A stretch of DNA of 64,000 nucleotides from Hyphomonadaceae bacterium BRH_c29 (GTDB lineage Bacteria > Pseudomonadota > Alphaproteobacteria > Caulobacterales > Hyphomonadaceae), in NCBI GenBank assembly GCA_000961695.1, contig LADW01000057.1, positions 1 to 64,000 on the forward strand, written 5' to 3'. Positions 18,140 to 26,780 of this stretch are shown piece after piece. A program made the position numbers and the translations under genes. How positions within the stretch are numbered: position 1 is the stretch's first letter; every line of letters starts with the position of its first letter. The notes below the pieces were generated by a model that saw only the letters and a list, made by a program, of their open reading frames with translations, was not told the origin of the DNA and ran no database searches.

Positions 18140-19489
18140 ATGAAAGAGGTTTGGAATATGCGTTCTTTGCTGATTGGGACCGGAATTGGATTGATCCTCG
18201 GGGCGACGGCCGTGGGCTTTTCCGCCCTCGCTGCGCCGCAGGAGCAGGCCCCGCCGAAAGATCCGCGCACGGTGACCTACCAGCAGCTGGAACTGTTCGC
18301 TGAAATTCTCGCCCGCGCGCGTCAGGACTATGTGACCGAGATCGACGAGCCTGCAGCGATGGAAGCGGCCATCAACGGCATGCTGACCTCGCTGGATCCG
18401 CATTCCGGCTATCTCAATGTCGATGATTTCAAGTCCATGCAGGTGCAGACCTCCGGCGAATATGGCGGTCTTGGCATCGAAGTGACGATGGAAGACGGCT
18501 TCGTGAAAGTCATCTCGCCAATGGACGACACGCCCGCCAGCCGTGCCGGGATTGAGCCGGGCGACCTGATCACCGCCATTAACGGCAAGCCGATCATCGG
18601 CCAGACCCTGAATGACGCAGTCAAGGAAATGCGCGGCGAGAAGGGTACCACGATTGATATCACCCTGATGCGCGAAGGCGTCGACCCGTTCGATGTCACG
18701 CTGACCCGCGAAGTGATCGAGCAGAAATCCGTCACCTGGCAGCTCGACCAGGACGATATTGGCTATATCCGCATCTCGACCTTCAACGAGCGCACCACGC
18801 CGCTGCTCGAAGCTGCCGTGAACGGTATTTCGGAAAAGACCGGCGGACGTCCGCGCGGCATTGTCGTTGACCTGCGCAACAATGGCGGCGGCTTGCTGGA
18901 TCAGGCGGTTTCGGTTGGCGACATGTTCCTGTCGGGCGGCGAAGTCGTCTCGACGCAGGGCCGCCGCGCCTCTGATGTGGAAAGCTATCGCGCCCATTCT
19001 GGTGAAGTGTTCAAGGGCGTGCCGATGATCGTTCTGATCAATGGCGGCTCGGCCTCGGCTTCCGAGATCGTGGCCGGCGCGCTGCAGGACCGCCACCGTG
19101 CGACGGTCGTCGGCACGACGAGCTTCGGCAAGGGCTCGGTCCAGACGGTCATTCCGCTCGGCGCAGACCGCGGGGCGCTGCGTCTGACGACGGCGCGCTA
19201 TTACACCCCGTCCGGCCACTCGATCCAGGCACTCGGCATCGAGCCGGACGTTTCAATCTCTCAGGCTCGCCTGACGGAAGAAGAACTGGCCAAGATCCGG
19301 CGCTTCTCTGAAGCGGACCTGCCGCACGCGCTGGAAAACGAGGAAGGTGCCGCGCGCCGCGCCCTCTCCATGCCGGACGAGCAACCGCCCGAAGACTACA
19401 AGGGCGAGGACTTCCAGCTGGAACGCGCAAAGCAGATGCTGAAGGACGGCACGATCACAGCCAGCGCCGGATTCAAGAAGGCGGGTTAA
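18140..19489 (+). CDS. ctpA: C-terminal processing protease, S41 family
   Basis: 449 residues: a signal/anchor (GTGIGLILGATAVGFSALAA), a PDZ domain (about 90-175, GGLGIEVTMEDGFVKV and GIEPGDLITAINGK), and the S41 protease with nucleophile Ser in GSASASEIVAGAL and Lys in SFGKGSVQT. It processes periplasmic proteins and cell-wall hydrolases. Two starts are plausible, 18140 and 18158 (MRSLLIG), each with a GAGG at workable spacing. It lies between the EnvC-like gene and the deacetylase gene. Confidence 0.95.
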   Translation: MKEVWNMRSLLIGTGIGLILGATAVGFSALAAPQEQAPPKDPRTVTYQQLELFAEILARARQDYVTEIDEPAAMEAAINGMLTSLDPHSGYLNVDDFKSMQVQTSGEYGGLGIEVTMEDGFVKVISPMDDTPASRAGIEPGDLITAINGKPIIGQTLNDAVKEMRGEKGTTIDITLMREGVDPFDVTLTREVIEQKSVTWQLDQDDIGYIRISTFNERTTPLLEAAVNGISEKTGGRPRGIVVDLRNNGGGLLDQAVSVGDMFLSGGEVVSTQGRRASDVESYRAHSGEVFKGVPMIVLINGGSASASEIVAGALQDRHRATVVGTTSFGKGSVQTVIPLGADRGALRLTTARYYTPSGHSIQALGIEPDVSISQARLTEEELAKIRRFSEADLPHALENEEGAARRALSMPDEQPPEDYKGEDFQLERAKQMLKDGTITASAGFKKAG

Positions 19490-19569
19490 CCTTCGTTTGC
19501 GACCTGTTAACCGAATTGCTGCAATTCTCGTCATTCAGAGTCGAATCAAACGAATAACGAGGCTGCCAT

Positions 19570-20868
19570 ATGGCAAATCGCCGGGATGCTGATCCGTCAC
19601 CGTTTCGCGCGGGCGTCGTGCACACAGGACTCAGCTTGTTGGTATTCGGGGGAATTGCCGGGGTTCTTGGCGCGGGTATCGTCCTCATGGGCGATCCGTC
19701 GGATGCCGGCCCAAAGCAGACGCTGGCCCTGTTCGACAGCCAGGACGTTGCCAATCCATCGCTGAAAACCCGCCTGCAAACCGATATCATGACGGCCGGG
19801 CTCGCCATCGAGACGCCGGACTATGTTGGAGATGCCGGCTCCGGAGACCTGCCGGATCTCGGCGTCGACGCGCCTGCTGAGGCTGTCGCGGTCGCATCCG
19901 CCGCTGTCGGGGAAGGGGATGCCGACACAGGCGGCGTCCGCATCAATGGCAAACTGGTCAAGCCCGGCGAATCCTATGGCGAAGTCACCCGCATGGTCTC
20001 GCTGCCGCGCGCGCCGGTGACTGAGGTCATGGAAAGAATCAACGGCATGACCCTGCCGCGCATCTCGCCCGAAGGGCGCGCGCCTGCAGATGTCTATGCG
20101 CGGCCGTTCATCAATCAGGGCAACCGGCCTGTGGTTGCGCTGGTCATCGGCGGCCTCGGCATCAATGCAACGCACACCAAGTCTGCGATCGATGAGCTGC
20201 CGCCAGAAGTGACCCTGGCCTTTTCGCCGGACGCAGGCGGCTTGCAGATGTGGATCGACCGTGCCCGGGCAGCCGGCCATGAAGTGCTGATCGAAGCGCC
20301 GTTGGAAGCCTATGATTATGGCCGGATGAAAATGCATCCGCTGACCCTGCTGGCCAGCGATGACAGCGCCCGCAACCTGTCACGTCTCGACCGGATTCTC
20401 AGCCGCTCGACCGGCTATTTTGGCCTGATGAATGATCTCGGTGCAAAGATTGTTGACGACGAGGCCGCGATGCAGCCGGTGCTGCAGGCTGTGGCCGACC
20501 GGGGGCTCGCCTTCATCGATGATGGCAGCCTCGATGGCGCCCACATGGACAAGCTGAGCACGGCAACCCATCTGCGCTATGTCCGCGCCGATTCGGCGAT
20601 TGATGCGAAGCTCTCTGCCGAAGACATTGCCTCGTCCTTTATGGACCTTGAGAGTCAGGCGCTGGAGCATGGCGCAGCGATGGGCGCAGGCGAAGCCTGG
20701 CCGATCACGATCGAGTCGACCAAGACCTGGGTCGCCGGGCTGGAGCAAAAGGGCATCGTGCTGGCGCCCGTATCGGCCCTCGCGGCCAAGGCGACGGCTG
20801 AAATCCTCGAAGATGGCAGTGTTCGCACTGGCAGCCTGGATCAGGCTCCTGTAAATCCTCAGGGGTGA
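19570..20868 (+). CDS. Divergent polysaccharide deacetylase family protein
   Basis: 432 residues. An N-terminal membrane anchor (about 18-42) and a low-complexity spacer precede the domain beginning RPVVALVIGGLGIN near 180. LTLAFSPDAGG, EAPLEAYDYG, YFGLMNDLGAKI and LAFIDDGS are the family's conserved strands. It is related to NodB deacetylases with altered catalytic residues; a periplasmic role near cell-wall processing fits the position after envC-like and ctpA genes. It overlaps rppH by 4 bases. Confidence 0.88.
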   Translation: MANRRDADPSPFRAGVVHTGLSLLVFGGIAGVLGAGIVLMGDPSDAGPKQTLALFDSQDVANPSLKTRLQTDIMTAGLAIETPDYVGDAGSGDLPDLGVDAPAEAVAVASAAVGEGDADTGGVRINGKLVKPGESYGEVTRMVSLPRAPVTEVMERINGMTLPRISPEGRAPADVYARPFINQGNRPVVALVIGGLGINATHTKSAIDELPPEVTLAFSPDAGGLQMWIDRARAAGHEVLIEAPLEAYDYGRMKMHPLTLLASDDSARNLSRLDRILSRSTGYFGLMNDLGAKIVDDEAAMQPVLQAVADRGLAFIDDGSLDGAHMDKLSTATHLRYVRADSAIDAKLSAEDIASSFMDLESQALEHGAAMGAGEAWPITIESTKTWVAGLEQKGIVLAPVSALAAKATAEILEDGSVRTGSLDQAPVNPQG

Positions 20869-21380
20869 CACAGGTTAAACTCGATCCCGACCGCTACAGG
20901 GCGAATGTCGGTCTGGCCCTCTTTTCGAAGGCCGGACACGTTTTCATTGGCCGGCGTATCAATGGCCGGGGCGCCTTTCAGTGGCAGATGCCGCAAGGCG
21001 GGATCGACAAGGGCGAAGACACCGCCGTCGCCGCCCTGCGCGAGCTGGAAGAGGAAGTCGGCGTTCCCGAGAAACTGGTCGATACGCTCCAGGAAACCGA
21101 GGACTGGCTGTATTACGACTTCCCTCCGGACCTGAAGAAGCGCTTGCCGGGGCCATATCTTGGCCAGCGGCAGAAATGGTTCGCGTTCCGCTTCAAGGGC
21201 TCTGACAGCGATGTGCGGCTCGACCGGCATACGCCGGAGTTCGATGCCTGGCGCTGGGCGGAGCTGGCGGAAACACCGTCTCTCGTTGTGCCGTTCAAGC
21301 GGCCCGTCTATGCCGAAGTGGCTGTGCGGTTCGAACGCTGGACGGAGCCGGTGCTTGGCGGCAAGGTGCCTCAGGGCTGA
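20865..21380 (+). CDS. rppH: RNA pyrophosphohydrolase
   Basis: 171 residues from GTG at 20865, overlapping the previous stop (GTGA). The Nudix box GGIDKGEDTAVAALRELEEEVG is intact (about 46-67), and the flanking FQWQMPQ and the later WYYD-type motif (DWLYYDFP) match RppH. It removes pyrophosphate from 5'-triphosphate mRNA, starting RNase E decay. Confidence 0.95.
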   Translation: MTQVKLDPDRYRANVGLALFSKAGHVFIGRRINGRGAFQWQMPQGGIDKGEDTAVAALRELEEEVGVPEKLVDTLQETEDWLYYDFPPDLKKRLPGPYLGQRQKWFAFRFKGSDSDVRLDRHTPEFDAWRWAELAETPSLVVPFKRPVYAEVAVRFERWTEPVLGGKVPQG

Positions 21381-21412
21381 CGCGGCAGCAAGAACTGGAC
21401 GGAGGGGCGCGC

Positions 21413-22189
21413 ATGGCAAAGACCTTGCTGATGATACACGGCGTCGGATGCGGCGGAGAGGTCTGGGACCGGATGATTCCGGCTTTTGAGGCCGATGGCT
21501 GGACCTGCGAGGTGCCGACCCTGTTCCCGGAACGGCGCGTGAAGGAAAAGCCGCCCGTCTCGCTGAGCGAGCTTGGCCTTGATGATTATATCGCCGCCAT
21601 GTCAGCCAAGGCGCGTGAGATCACTGAGAGGACCGGCGAGAAGCCTGCCGTGATCGGCCACTCGATGGGGGGTCTGATTGCGCAGGTTCTGGCTGAGAAG
21701 GGGGAGGTCTCGCAGGCCGTTTTCCTGACACCGGCCCAACCCAAGGACTGCGCCGTGATCGGGCCGAGCGTCGCCTTCACCTTCCTCAACATCCTGATCC
21801 AGCAGAACCGGAAGAAATCCTACAAGGTCTGGCGCACGGGCTTTGATTTCGGGGTCACCAATTGCGTGCCCAAACGGCTGCGCGAGGGGATCTATGCCGA
21901 GGCGCTCTACGATTCCGGCAAGGTCTATGGCGACATGACCGACGGGATCGAAATCGACGAGAAGAAGATCGCCATCCCCACGCTGACGATTGCTGCGGGC
22001 AAGGACCGCGCGACGCTGGCGGCCGCTGTGCGCAAGGTGGGGGTCAAGTACAGCCACGCCGCTGTCGCTGGCGATTTCCTCGAATATCCCCGTAACGCCC
22101 ACTGGATCGTGGACGAGCCGGGCACGGACAAAGTGACCGCCGACATTGCCGACTGGCTGGCCCGCACACGCTCAAAGGAAACAGCATGA
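21413..22189 (+). CDS. Alpha/beta hydrolase
   Basis: 258 residues. An oxyanion-hole HGVGCGG motif near residue 9, nucleophile Ser in GHSMGG (about 83), Asp in AAGKDRAT and His in NAHWIVDEPG complete the triad. Cytoplasmic, no signal. Substrate unknown. It overlaps the aminotransferase by 4 bases (ATGA), so the two are translationally coupled. Confidence 0.88.
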   Translation: MAKTLLMIHGVGCGGEVWDRMIPAFEADGWTCEVPTLFPERRVKEKPPVSLSELGLDDYIAAMSAKAREITERTGEKPAVIGHSMGGLIAQVLAEKGEVSQAVFLTPAQPKDCAVIGPSVAFTFLNILIQQNRKKSYKVWRTGFDFGVTNCVPKRLREGIYAEALYDSGKVYGDMTDGIEIDEKKIAIPTLTIAAGKDRATLAAAVRKVGVKYSHAAVAGDFLEYPRNAHWIVDEPGTDKVTADIADWLARTRSKETA

Positions 22190-23115
22190 TAGACGACGAC
22201 GCCCACGGCGTTCACGATTACGTCGCCGACCCGCGCAATGCCGATATCCTGATCTCGGTAAATGGTGAGCTGAAGAAGCGGGACGAGGCGGTCGTCTCTG
22301 TCTTCGACAGTGGCTACATCCTGGGCGACGGCGTCTGGGAAGGCCTGCGCGTCATGGATGGCGGCGTCGCCTTCCTGCCGGAGCATATCAAGCGCCTCTG
22401 GGCCGGGGCGAAGACCATCGACATGGATATCGGCCTGACCAAGGACGAACTGACCGCGCGGGTCATGGACTGCCTGAAGGCCAATGGCATGGAGGATGGC
22501 GTGCACATCCGCCTGATGGTCACGCGCGGCATCAAGAAGACGCCCTATCAGGGGCCGCGCTTTACCATCACCAAGCCGACCATTGTCATCATTCCGGAAT
22601 ACAAGAACCCGGTGCCGGACATCATCCAGCGCGGGGTCACTCTGTTCACGGTTCATGTCCGGCGCACAGGCCCGGCTGAGCAGGACCAGAAACTGAATTC
22701 GCACTCCAAGCTGAACTGTATCCTTGCCTGTATCCAGGCCGACAAGGCGGGCGCTGACGAGGCGCTGATGCTGGACCCGCTGGGCTTTGTCGCGACGTGT
22801 AACTCCACCCACTTCTTTATCGTCCGCGACGGTGAAGTGTGGACCAGCCCGCCGGAATACTGCCTTGGCGGCATTACGCGCGCCAACATCATCAAGGTCT
22901 GCCGCGAGGTGGGCATCCCCGTGTTCGAGAAGCGCTTTTCGCTGTTCGATGTCTATTCTGCGGATGAGGCGTTCATCACGGGCACGTTCGCAGGCGTGAC
23001 GCCTGTGCGCGAAGTGGATGGCCGGAGCATCGAGAATATCGACGGCCCCATCTCGCAGAATATCCGCGAAGCCTACAAGGCCCTGCAAGCCCGTAGCCTG
23101 ACCCCAATCGCCTGA
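22186..23115 (+). CDS. Class IV PLP-dependent aminotransferase (BCAT/D-amino acid type)
   Basis: 309 residues. Fold type IV features: SVFDSGYILGDGVWEGLR at the N-terminus, catalytic Lys in NSHSKLNCI (about residue 180), and the phosphate-binding EAFITGTFAGVTPV near the C-terminus. These enzymes transaminate branched-chain amino acids, D-amino acids or aminodeoxychorismate; the sequence alone does not choose. It lies between a hydrolase (overlapping) and a sulfotransferase (10 bases away). Confidence 0.9.
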   Translation: MIDDDAHGVHDYVADPRNADILISVNGELKKRDEAVVSVFDSGYILGDGVWEGLRVMDGGVAFLPEHIKRLWAGAKTIDMDIGLTKDELTARVMDCLKANGMEDGVHIRLMVTRGIKKTPYQGPRFTITKPTIVIIPEYKNPVPDIIQRGVTLFTVHVRRTGPAEQDQKLNSHSKLNCILACIQADKAGADEALMLDPLGFVATCNSTHFFIVRDGEVWTSPPEYCLGGITRANIIKVCREVGIPVFEKRFSLFDVYSADEAFITGTFAGVTPVREVDGRSIENIDGPISQNIREAYKALQARSLTPIA

Positions 23116-23125
23116 GAATAAAGCC

Positions 23126-23854
23126 ATGACTGAGATTATCCGCATCGCCATGTGGTCGGGCCCGCGTAACCTGTCGACGACCATGATGCGCAGTTTCGGC
23201 GCGCGTCCTGAAGCCGCTTGCGTGGACGAACCCTTCTATGCTGCCTGGCTGGTCGCTGCGGGCGAGGTTCATCCGATGCAGGAGGAAATCCTGGCCTCGC
23301 AACCGAGTGATCCGGCCATCGTCGCGCAGGCCATGCTTGGTCCGTTACCGCCTGGAAAGACGTTGCACTATCAGAAGCAGATGACCCATCACATGCCGGA
23401 AAGCTTTCCGCTGGATTGGGTGGGTGAAGTGCGCAATGCGTTCCTGGTGCGCCATCCGGGCCGGGTGATCTCGTCCTATATGAAGAAGATGGACACGCTG
23501 AGCCTCGAAGCCATCGGCGTGCCGCAGCAGGAGCGGCTCTATCGCGAGATCACGGAACGTACCGGCACGCCGCCGCCGGTCGTGGATTCCGACCGTATCC
23601 TGGAAAACCCGCCCGAGATGCTGGCCCGACTCTGCGATGCGCTCGGTATCGACTGGGACCCGGCCATGCTGGGCTGGCCGCCGGGACCGAAACCTGAAGA
23701 CGGGGCCTGGGCGCCGCACTGGTATGATGCGGTGTGGAAGTCCTCCGGTTTCGGATCACCTCCCGGTGAACGGCCGGTTCTTGAAGGCAAGGCGGCTGAA
23801 ATCGAAAAAGAGGCGCTCGCGAGTTACGAGCGCCTCCTCAAATATCACATCTAG
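23126..23854 (+). CDS. Sulfotransferase-fold protein
   Basis: 242 residues. The P-loop-like AMWSGPRNLSTTMMRSF near the N-terminus binds the 5'-phosphate of PAPS, and AFLVRHPGRVISSYMKK is the 3'-phosphate-binding motif of sulfotransferases. No signal peptide, so cytosolic. The acceptor is unknown. It forms a unit with the preceding aminotransferase, which hints at a small amino-acid-derived substrate, but this is inference. Confidence 0.83.
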   Translation: MTEIIRIAMWSGPRNLSTTMMRSFGARPEAACVDEPFYAAWLVAAGEVHPMQEEILASQPSDPAIVAQAMLGPLPPGKTLHYQKQMTHHMPESFPLDWVGEVRNAFLVRHPGRVISSYMKKMDTLSLEAIGVPQQERLYREITERTGTPPPVVDSDRILENPPEMLARLCDALGIDWDPAMLGWPPGPKPEDGAWAPHWYDAVWKSSGFGSPPGERPVLEGKAAEIEKEALASYERLLKYHI

Positions 23855-23901
23855 GCCAGCGACCCGGACTGGGCGATCAATCCTTCGCGATGTCAGTGCG
23901 C

Positions 23902-24525
23902 TCAGCCGTGGCCGGCCATGCGCAGGAACCGGTTGCGCAGGTCTGCGTCTGATTTGAACACGCCGGTAAACTGGGTCGTGATCGTCGAGACGTCCTTGTG
24001 GTGCACGCCGCGGGTCGACATGCACTCGTGCACGGCGTCGATCAGAACGGCCGTGCCCATCGGGGCGAGGCTTTCGGTGATCGCATCACAGATCTGGGCC
24101 GTCATGGTTTCCTGCGTCTGCAGGCGCTTGGAGAAAATCTCCACCACACGGGCAAGCTTGGAAATGCCAACGACGTTTTCCGACGGCATGTAGGCGACGA
24201 AGGCCTTGCCGAGGAAGGGCGCCATATGGTGTTCGCAATGGCTCTCCACGTCGATGTTGCGCAGCATGACGATGTCGTCATAGCCCTGCACGTCCTCGAA
24301 GGTACGAGAGAGGTATTTCACCGGGTCTTCGCCGTAGCCGGAGAACCATTCCTTGTAGGCGTTGACGACGCGCTTGGGCGTGTCGATCACGCCTTCGCGG
24401 GCTGGGTCGTCACCGGCCCATGCGATCAGAGTGCGAACAGCCTCTTCGGCCTCCGCCTGGGTGGGGCGTTTGACGGGATCAGCGCGCACGATGTCTTTCT
24501 TGGGTGTTATGGCGTCCATGGCCAT
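23902..24525 (-). CDS. folE: GTP cyclohydrolase I
   Basis: 207 residues from the ATG at 24525. It converts GTP to dihydroneopterin triphosphate, opening folate synthesis. Motifs: DTPKRVVNAYKEWFSGY, NIDVESHCEHHMAPFLGKA (zinc Cys and His), GISKLARVVEIFSKRLQTQE, and ECMSTRGVHHKD with the second zinc Cys. The longer ORF start adds a non-homologous tail. Divergent from the cysS unit, with about 220 bases between the folE start and the Cys leader peptide. Confidence 0.96.
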   Translation of the reverse strand: MAMDAITPKKDIVRADPVKRPTQAEAEEAVRTLIAWAGDDPAREGVIDTPKRVVNAYKEWFSGYGEDPVKYLSRTFEDVQGYDDIVMLRNIDVESHCEHHMAPFLGKAFVAYMPSENVVGISKLARVVEIFSKRLQTQETMTAQICDAITESLAPMGTAVLIDAVHECMSTRGVHHKDVSTITTQFTGVFKSDADLRNRFLRMAGHG

Positions 24526-24710
24526 TGTCAGGAGTCCTTCGACTGAGGGACGGAGGTCGAGCCGGGGTGTTCGAGGGATTGCTGCCCCCACCCGGACTTA
24601 ACGCCCGCCCGAGTTGATACCCTCAGGGCGATAAAAGGGAACATAGGGCCGCAGATTGCCCGTTTCCAGCGGATTCTACGGTGACGTGGCGGTAGTGGAT
24701 CACAGGTGTG

Positions 24711-24739
24711 TTGCCTTTCCCCACGTCAACTGGTATCGG
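24711..24739 (+). promoter_or_regulatory. Candidate promoter of the cysS leader transcript
   Basis: TTGCCT (24711-24716), exactly 17 bp, then TATCGG (24734-24739). The leader ATG begins 7 bases later at 24747, the position where transcription would be expected to start, so the mRNA may be leaderless. No good Shine-Dalgarno precedes that ATG, which fits. Confidence 0.5.
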
Positions 24740-24746
24740 CGCGGCC

Positions 24747-24797
24747 ATGTTCGTGAGTGCATTTCCCCTTTCCTGCTGCGGCTGTTGTTGCCGCTGA
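24747..24797 (+). CDS. Cysteine-rich leader peptide of cysS (MFVSAFPLSCCGCCCR)
   Basis: A 16-codon ORF, too short for the ORF track, read as ATG TTC GTG AGT GCA TTT CCC CTT TCC TGC TGC GGC TGT TGT TGC CGC TGA. Five of six consecutive codons (10-15) are Cys, a rare amino acid, and the gene 77 bases downstream makes cysteinyl-tRNA synthetase. A regulatory codon cluster near the end of a tiny ORF just before its cognate gene is the hallmark of ribosome-mediated attenuation. Low Cys-tRNA would stall the ribosome here and change folding of the RNA downstream. It is probably translated from the 5' end of the mRNA. Confidence 0.82.
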   Translation: MFVSAFPLSCCGCCCR

Positions 24798-24855
24798 GGC
24801 CACAACGCGCCATTAGGGCTGGCAACAGTTGAGCCGCCCGGCACACTCACGAACA
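24748..24855 (+). promoter_or_regulatory. cysS leader RNA structure (candidate attenuator)
   Basis: Outer arms TGTTCGTGAGTG (24748-24759) and CACTCACGAACA (24844-24855) are a perfect 12-bp inverted repeat. Inside, the Cys-codon segment GCGGCT..TGTTGCC (24778-24792) can pair with GGCAACA..AGCCGC (24821-24837). The same Cys-codon segment can instead form a local hairpin, GTTGT-T-GCC / GGC-C-ACAAC (24784-24806), so the two folds exclude each other. No U-run follows, so control may be translational or Rho-dependent rather than by an intrinsic terminator. Confidence 0.68.
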
Positions 24856-24874
24856 AATCGATTCAGAGACCCCC

Positions 24875-26260
24875 ATGACCATTCGCCTTTACGATACCGC
24901 TGCGCGCGAAAAGCGCGTTTTCACGCCTCAGGACCCGACACGCGTGACGATGTATGTCTGCGGCCCGACGGTCTATAATTACGCTCATATCGGCAATGCC
25001 CGCCCGCCCATCGTGTTCGATGTGCTGCGGCGCCTGCTGATCCGGACTTATGGCGAACACGCCGTCGTCTACGCGCGCAACATCACGGACATTGAAGACA
25101 AGATCATCAAGGCCTCATTGGAGAGCGGCGAGCCGATCTCAGCGATCACGAAGAAATTCGCCGACATCTACAATGCCGACACCACTGCGCTGAACGTGCT
25201 GGCGCCGACCATTGAGCCGTGGGCCACCGCGCATGTGGACGAAATGATCGAGATGATCGGCAAACTGGTGCGCAAGGGCTATGCCTATGCTGGCAAGGAA
25301 GGCGTCTGGTTCTCGGTCAAGCAGATGCCGGATTATGGCAAGCTGTCCGGCCGCAAGCTGGAAGACAATGAAGCCGGCGCCCGCGTCGAAGTCGACGCCG
25401 ACAAGCGCGACCCGGCCGACTTTGCTCTCTGGAAATTCGCCAAGCCCGGCGAGCCGGAAGACGCGATCTGGGACAGCCCGTGGGGCAGGGGCCGGCCCGG
25501 CTGGCATATCGAATGCTCTGCCATGGCGGCCAAGCACCTCGGCAAGACGATCGACATTCATGGCGGCGGCATCGACCTGCAATTCCCGCATCACGAGAAC
25601 GAAATCGCCCAGTCAGAGTGCGCGCATGGGGAAGTGATGGCCAATTACTGGCTGCACAATGGCTTCCTCGACATGGGCGGCGAGAAGATGTCGAAATCGC
25701 TCGGCAATGTCGTGCTGGTGCATGAGTTGCTGCAGGCGTGGAACGGCGAAGTCCTGCGGTTTGCCATGCTGAGCGGGCACTATCGCGCGCCGCTCGACTG
25801 GACCGAAGACCTGCTGAAACAGGCCAAGACGACGCTGGACCGGATCTATGGCGCGCTGCGCCGGGTGTGGGACGCAGATCACGGCGAGGCCCGTGACACG
25901 GGCGTCCTGCGCGCGCTGCAGGATGATCTCAATACGCCGGAAGCGCTGGCGGAACTGTCGCGTCTGGCCGGTGAAGCGAATACAGCGGCGGACCAGAAAG
26001 ACACTGTGGCGATGGCCAATGCGAAGGCGAACCTGCTGGCCGCCGGCAAGCTGCTCGGCCTCCTGACGCTGACGCCGAAGGACTGGGAACAGGGCGGCGA
26101 CGAAGACGGCAATGCCCGCATCGACGCGCTGGTCCAGGCCCGCATCGATGCCCGTGCGGCAAAAGACTGGGCCGAGGCCGACCGGATCCGCAATGAACTC
26201 GCCGCCGAGGGCATCGAGATCATGGACGGGGCGGGCGGCTCGACCTGGCGCCGCGTCTGA
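24875..26260 (+). CDS. cysS: Cysteinyl-tRNA synthetase
   Basis: 461 residues, class I synthetase. CGPTVYNYAHIGNARP carries a zinc Cys (29) and the HIGH-type HIGN (38-41). WHIECSAMAAKHLG and HHENEIAQSECAHG supply further zinc and active-site residues, KMSKS is near 270, and the C-terminal DALR-like helical domain ends the protein. It charges tRNA-Cys. It follows the cysteine-rich leader ORF and probably shares a transcript with the IscU-like and yidD genes downstream, with no terminator seen between them. Confidence 0.97.
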   Translation: MTIRLYDTAAREKRVFTPQDPTRVTMYVCGPTVYNYAHIGNARPPIVFDVLRRLLIRTYGEHAVVYARNITDIEDKIIKASLESGEPISAITKKFADIYNADTTALNVLAPTIEPWATAHVDEMIEMIGKLVRKGYAYAGKEGVWFSVKQMPDYGKLSGRKLEDNEAGARVEVDADKRDPADFALWKFAKPGEPEDAIWDSPWGRGRPGWHIECSAMAAKHLGKTIDIHGGGIDLQFPHHENEIAQSECAHGEVMANYWLHNGFLDMGGEKMSKSLGNVVLVHELLQAWNGEVLRFAMLSGHYRAPLDWTEDLLKQAKTTLDRIYGALRRVWDADHGEARDTGVLRALQDDLNTPEALAELSRLAGEANTAADQKDTVAMANAKANLLAAGKLLGLLTLTPKDWEQGGDEDGNARIDALVQARIDARAAKDWAEADRIRNELAAEGIEIMDGAGGSTWRRV

Positions 26261-26321
26261 TACGGTTTCCTGCCCTTTCGCCGCCTTGCGCTGGCGGAAG
26301 GGCGGGGCCATCTTCCGCGCG

Positions 26322-26780
26322 ATGAGCGAGCTTTACCACAACCGCATCCTGGAACTGGCCGCCGGCATCCCGCATGTCGGGCGGCTGGCGGATGCCGAAG
26401 GTTCGGTGACCAAGGTCTCTCGTGTCTGCGGATCGATCGTACATGTTGACCTGAAGCTCGATGAGGCTGGGGAAACTGTAACAGATATTGCAGTTGACCC
26501 GCAGGCCTGCGCGCTTGGACAGGCCTCGGCCTCGATCCTGGCGGAGCACGCCATCGGCGCATCTGTGACAGAGATCATCGCGGCGCGCGACGCGCTGAAA
26601 GCCATGCTGAAAGAGGGCGGCGTCCCGCCGGAAGGCCGGTTCTGGGAACTGCGCCACCTTCAGCCCGTCGCCGACTATGCCCCCCGCCATGCCTCGACCC
26701 TGCTTGCCTTTGAGGCTGCCGTCGCCGCCATCGAAGAGGCGCTCACAAGGCGCGCCGCCGCACATGCCAGCGCCCCGTAA
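26322..26780 (+). CDS. IscU/NifU-like iron-sulfur cluster assembly scaffold protein
   Basis: 152 residues from the ATG at 26322; the 70-codon N-terminal extension in the ORF track overlaps cysS out of frame. The NifU N-domain pattern is recognisable: YHNRILELAAGIPHVG, RVCGSIVHVDL (Cys near 38), DPQACALGQASASIL (Cys near 67) and a long helix after. The third canonical ligand region is altered, so this is the divergent alphaproteobacterial subgroup. It overlaps yidD by 17 bases. Confidence 0.83.
   Translation: MSELYHNRILELAAGIPHVGRLADAEGSVTKVSRVCGSIVHVDLKLDEAGETVTDIAVDPQACALGQASASILAEHAIGASVTEIIAARDALKAMLKEGGVPPEGRFWELRHLQPVADYAPRHASTLLAFEAAVAAIEEALTRRAAAHASAP

Noticed and set aside
24748-24855. 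12-bp inverted repeat taken as ends of a miniature transposon
   Set aside because: The interior forms nested pairing and the Cys ORF, there is no target duplication visible, and the location before cysS argues for a regulatory RNA.
24623-24856. 77-codon minus-strand ORF in the folE-cysS gap
   Set aside because: Low-complexity Gln/Pro product from an alternative start with no ribosome site; the plus-strand Cys leader and inverted repeats explain the sequence better.
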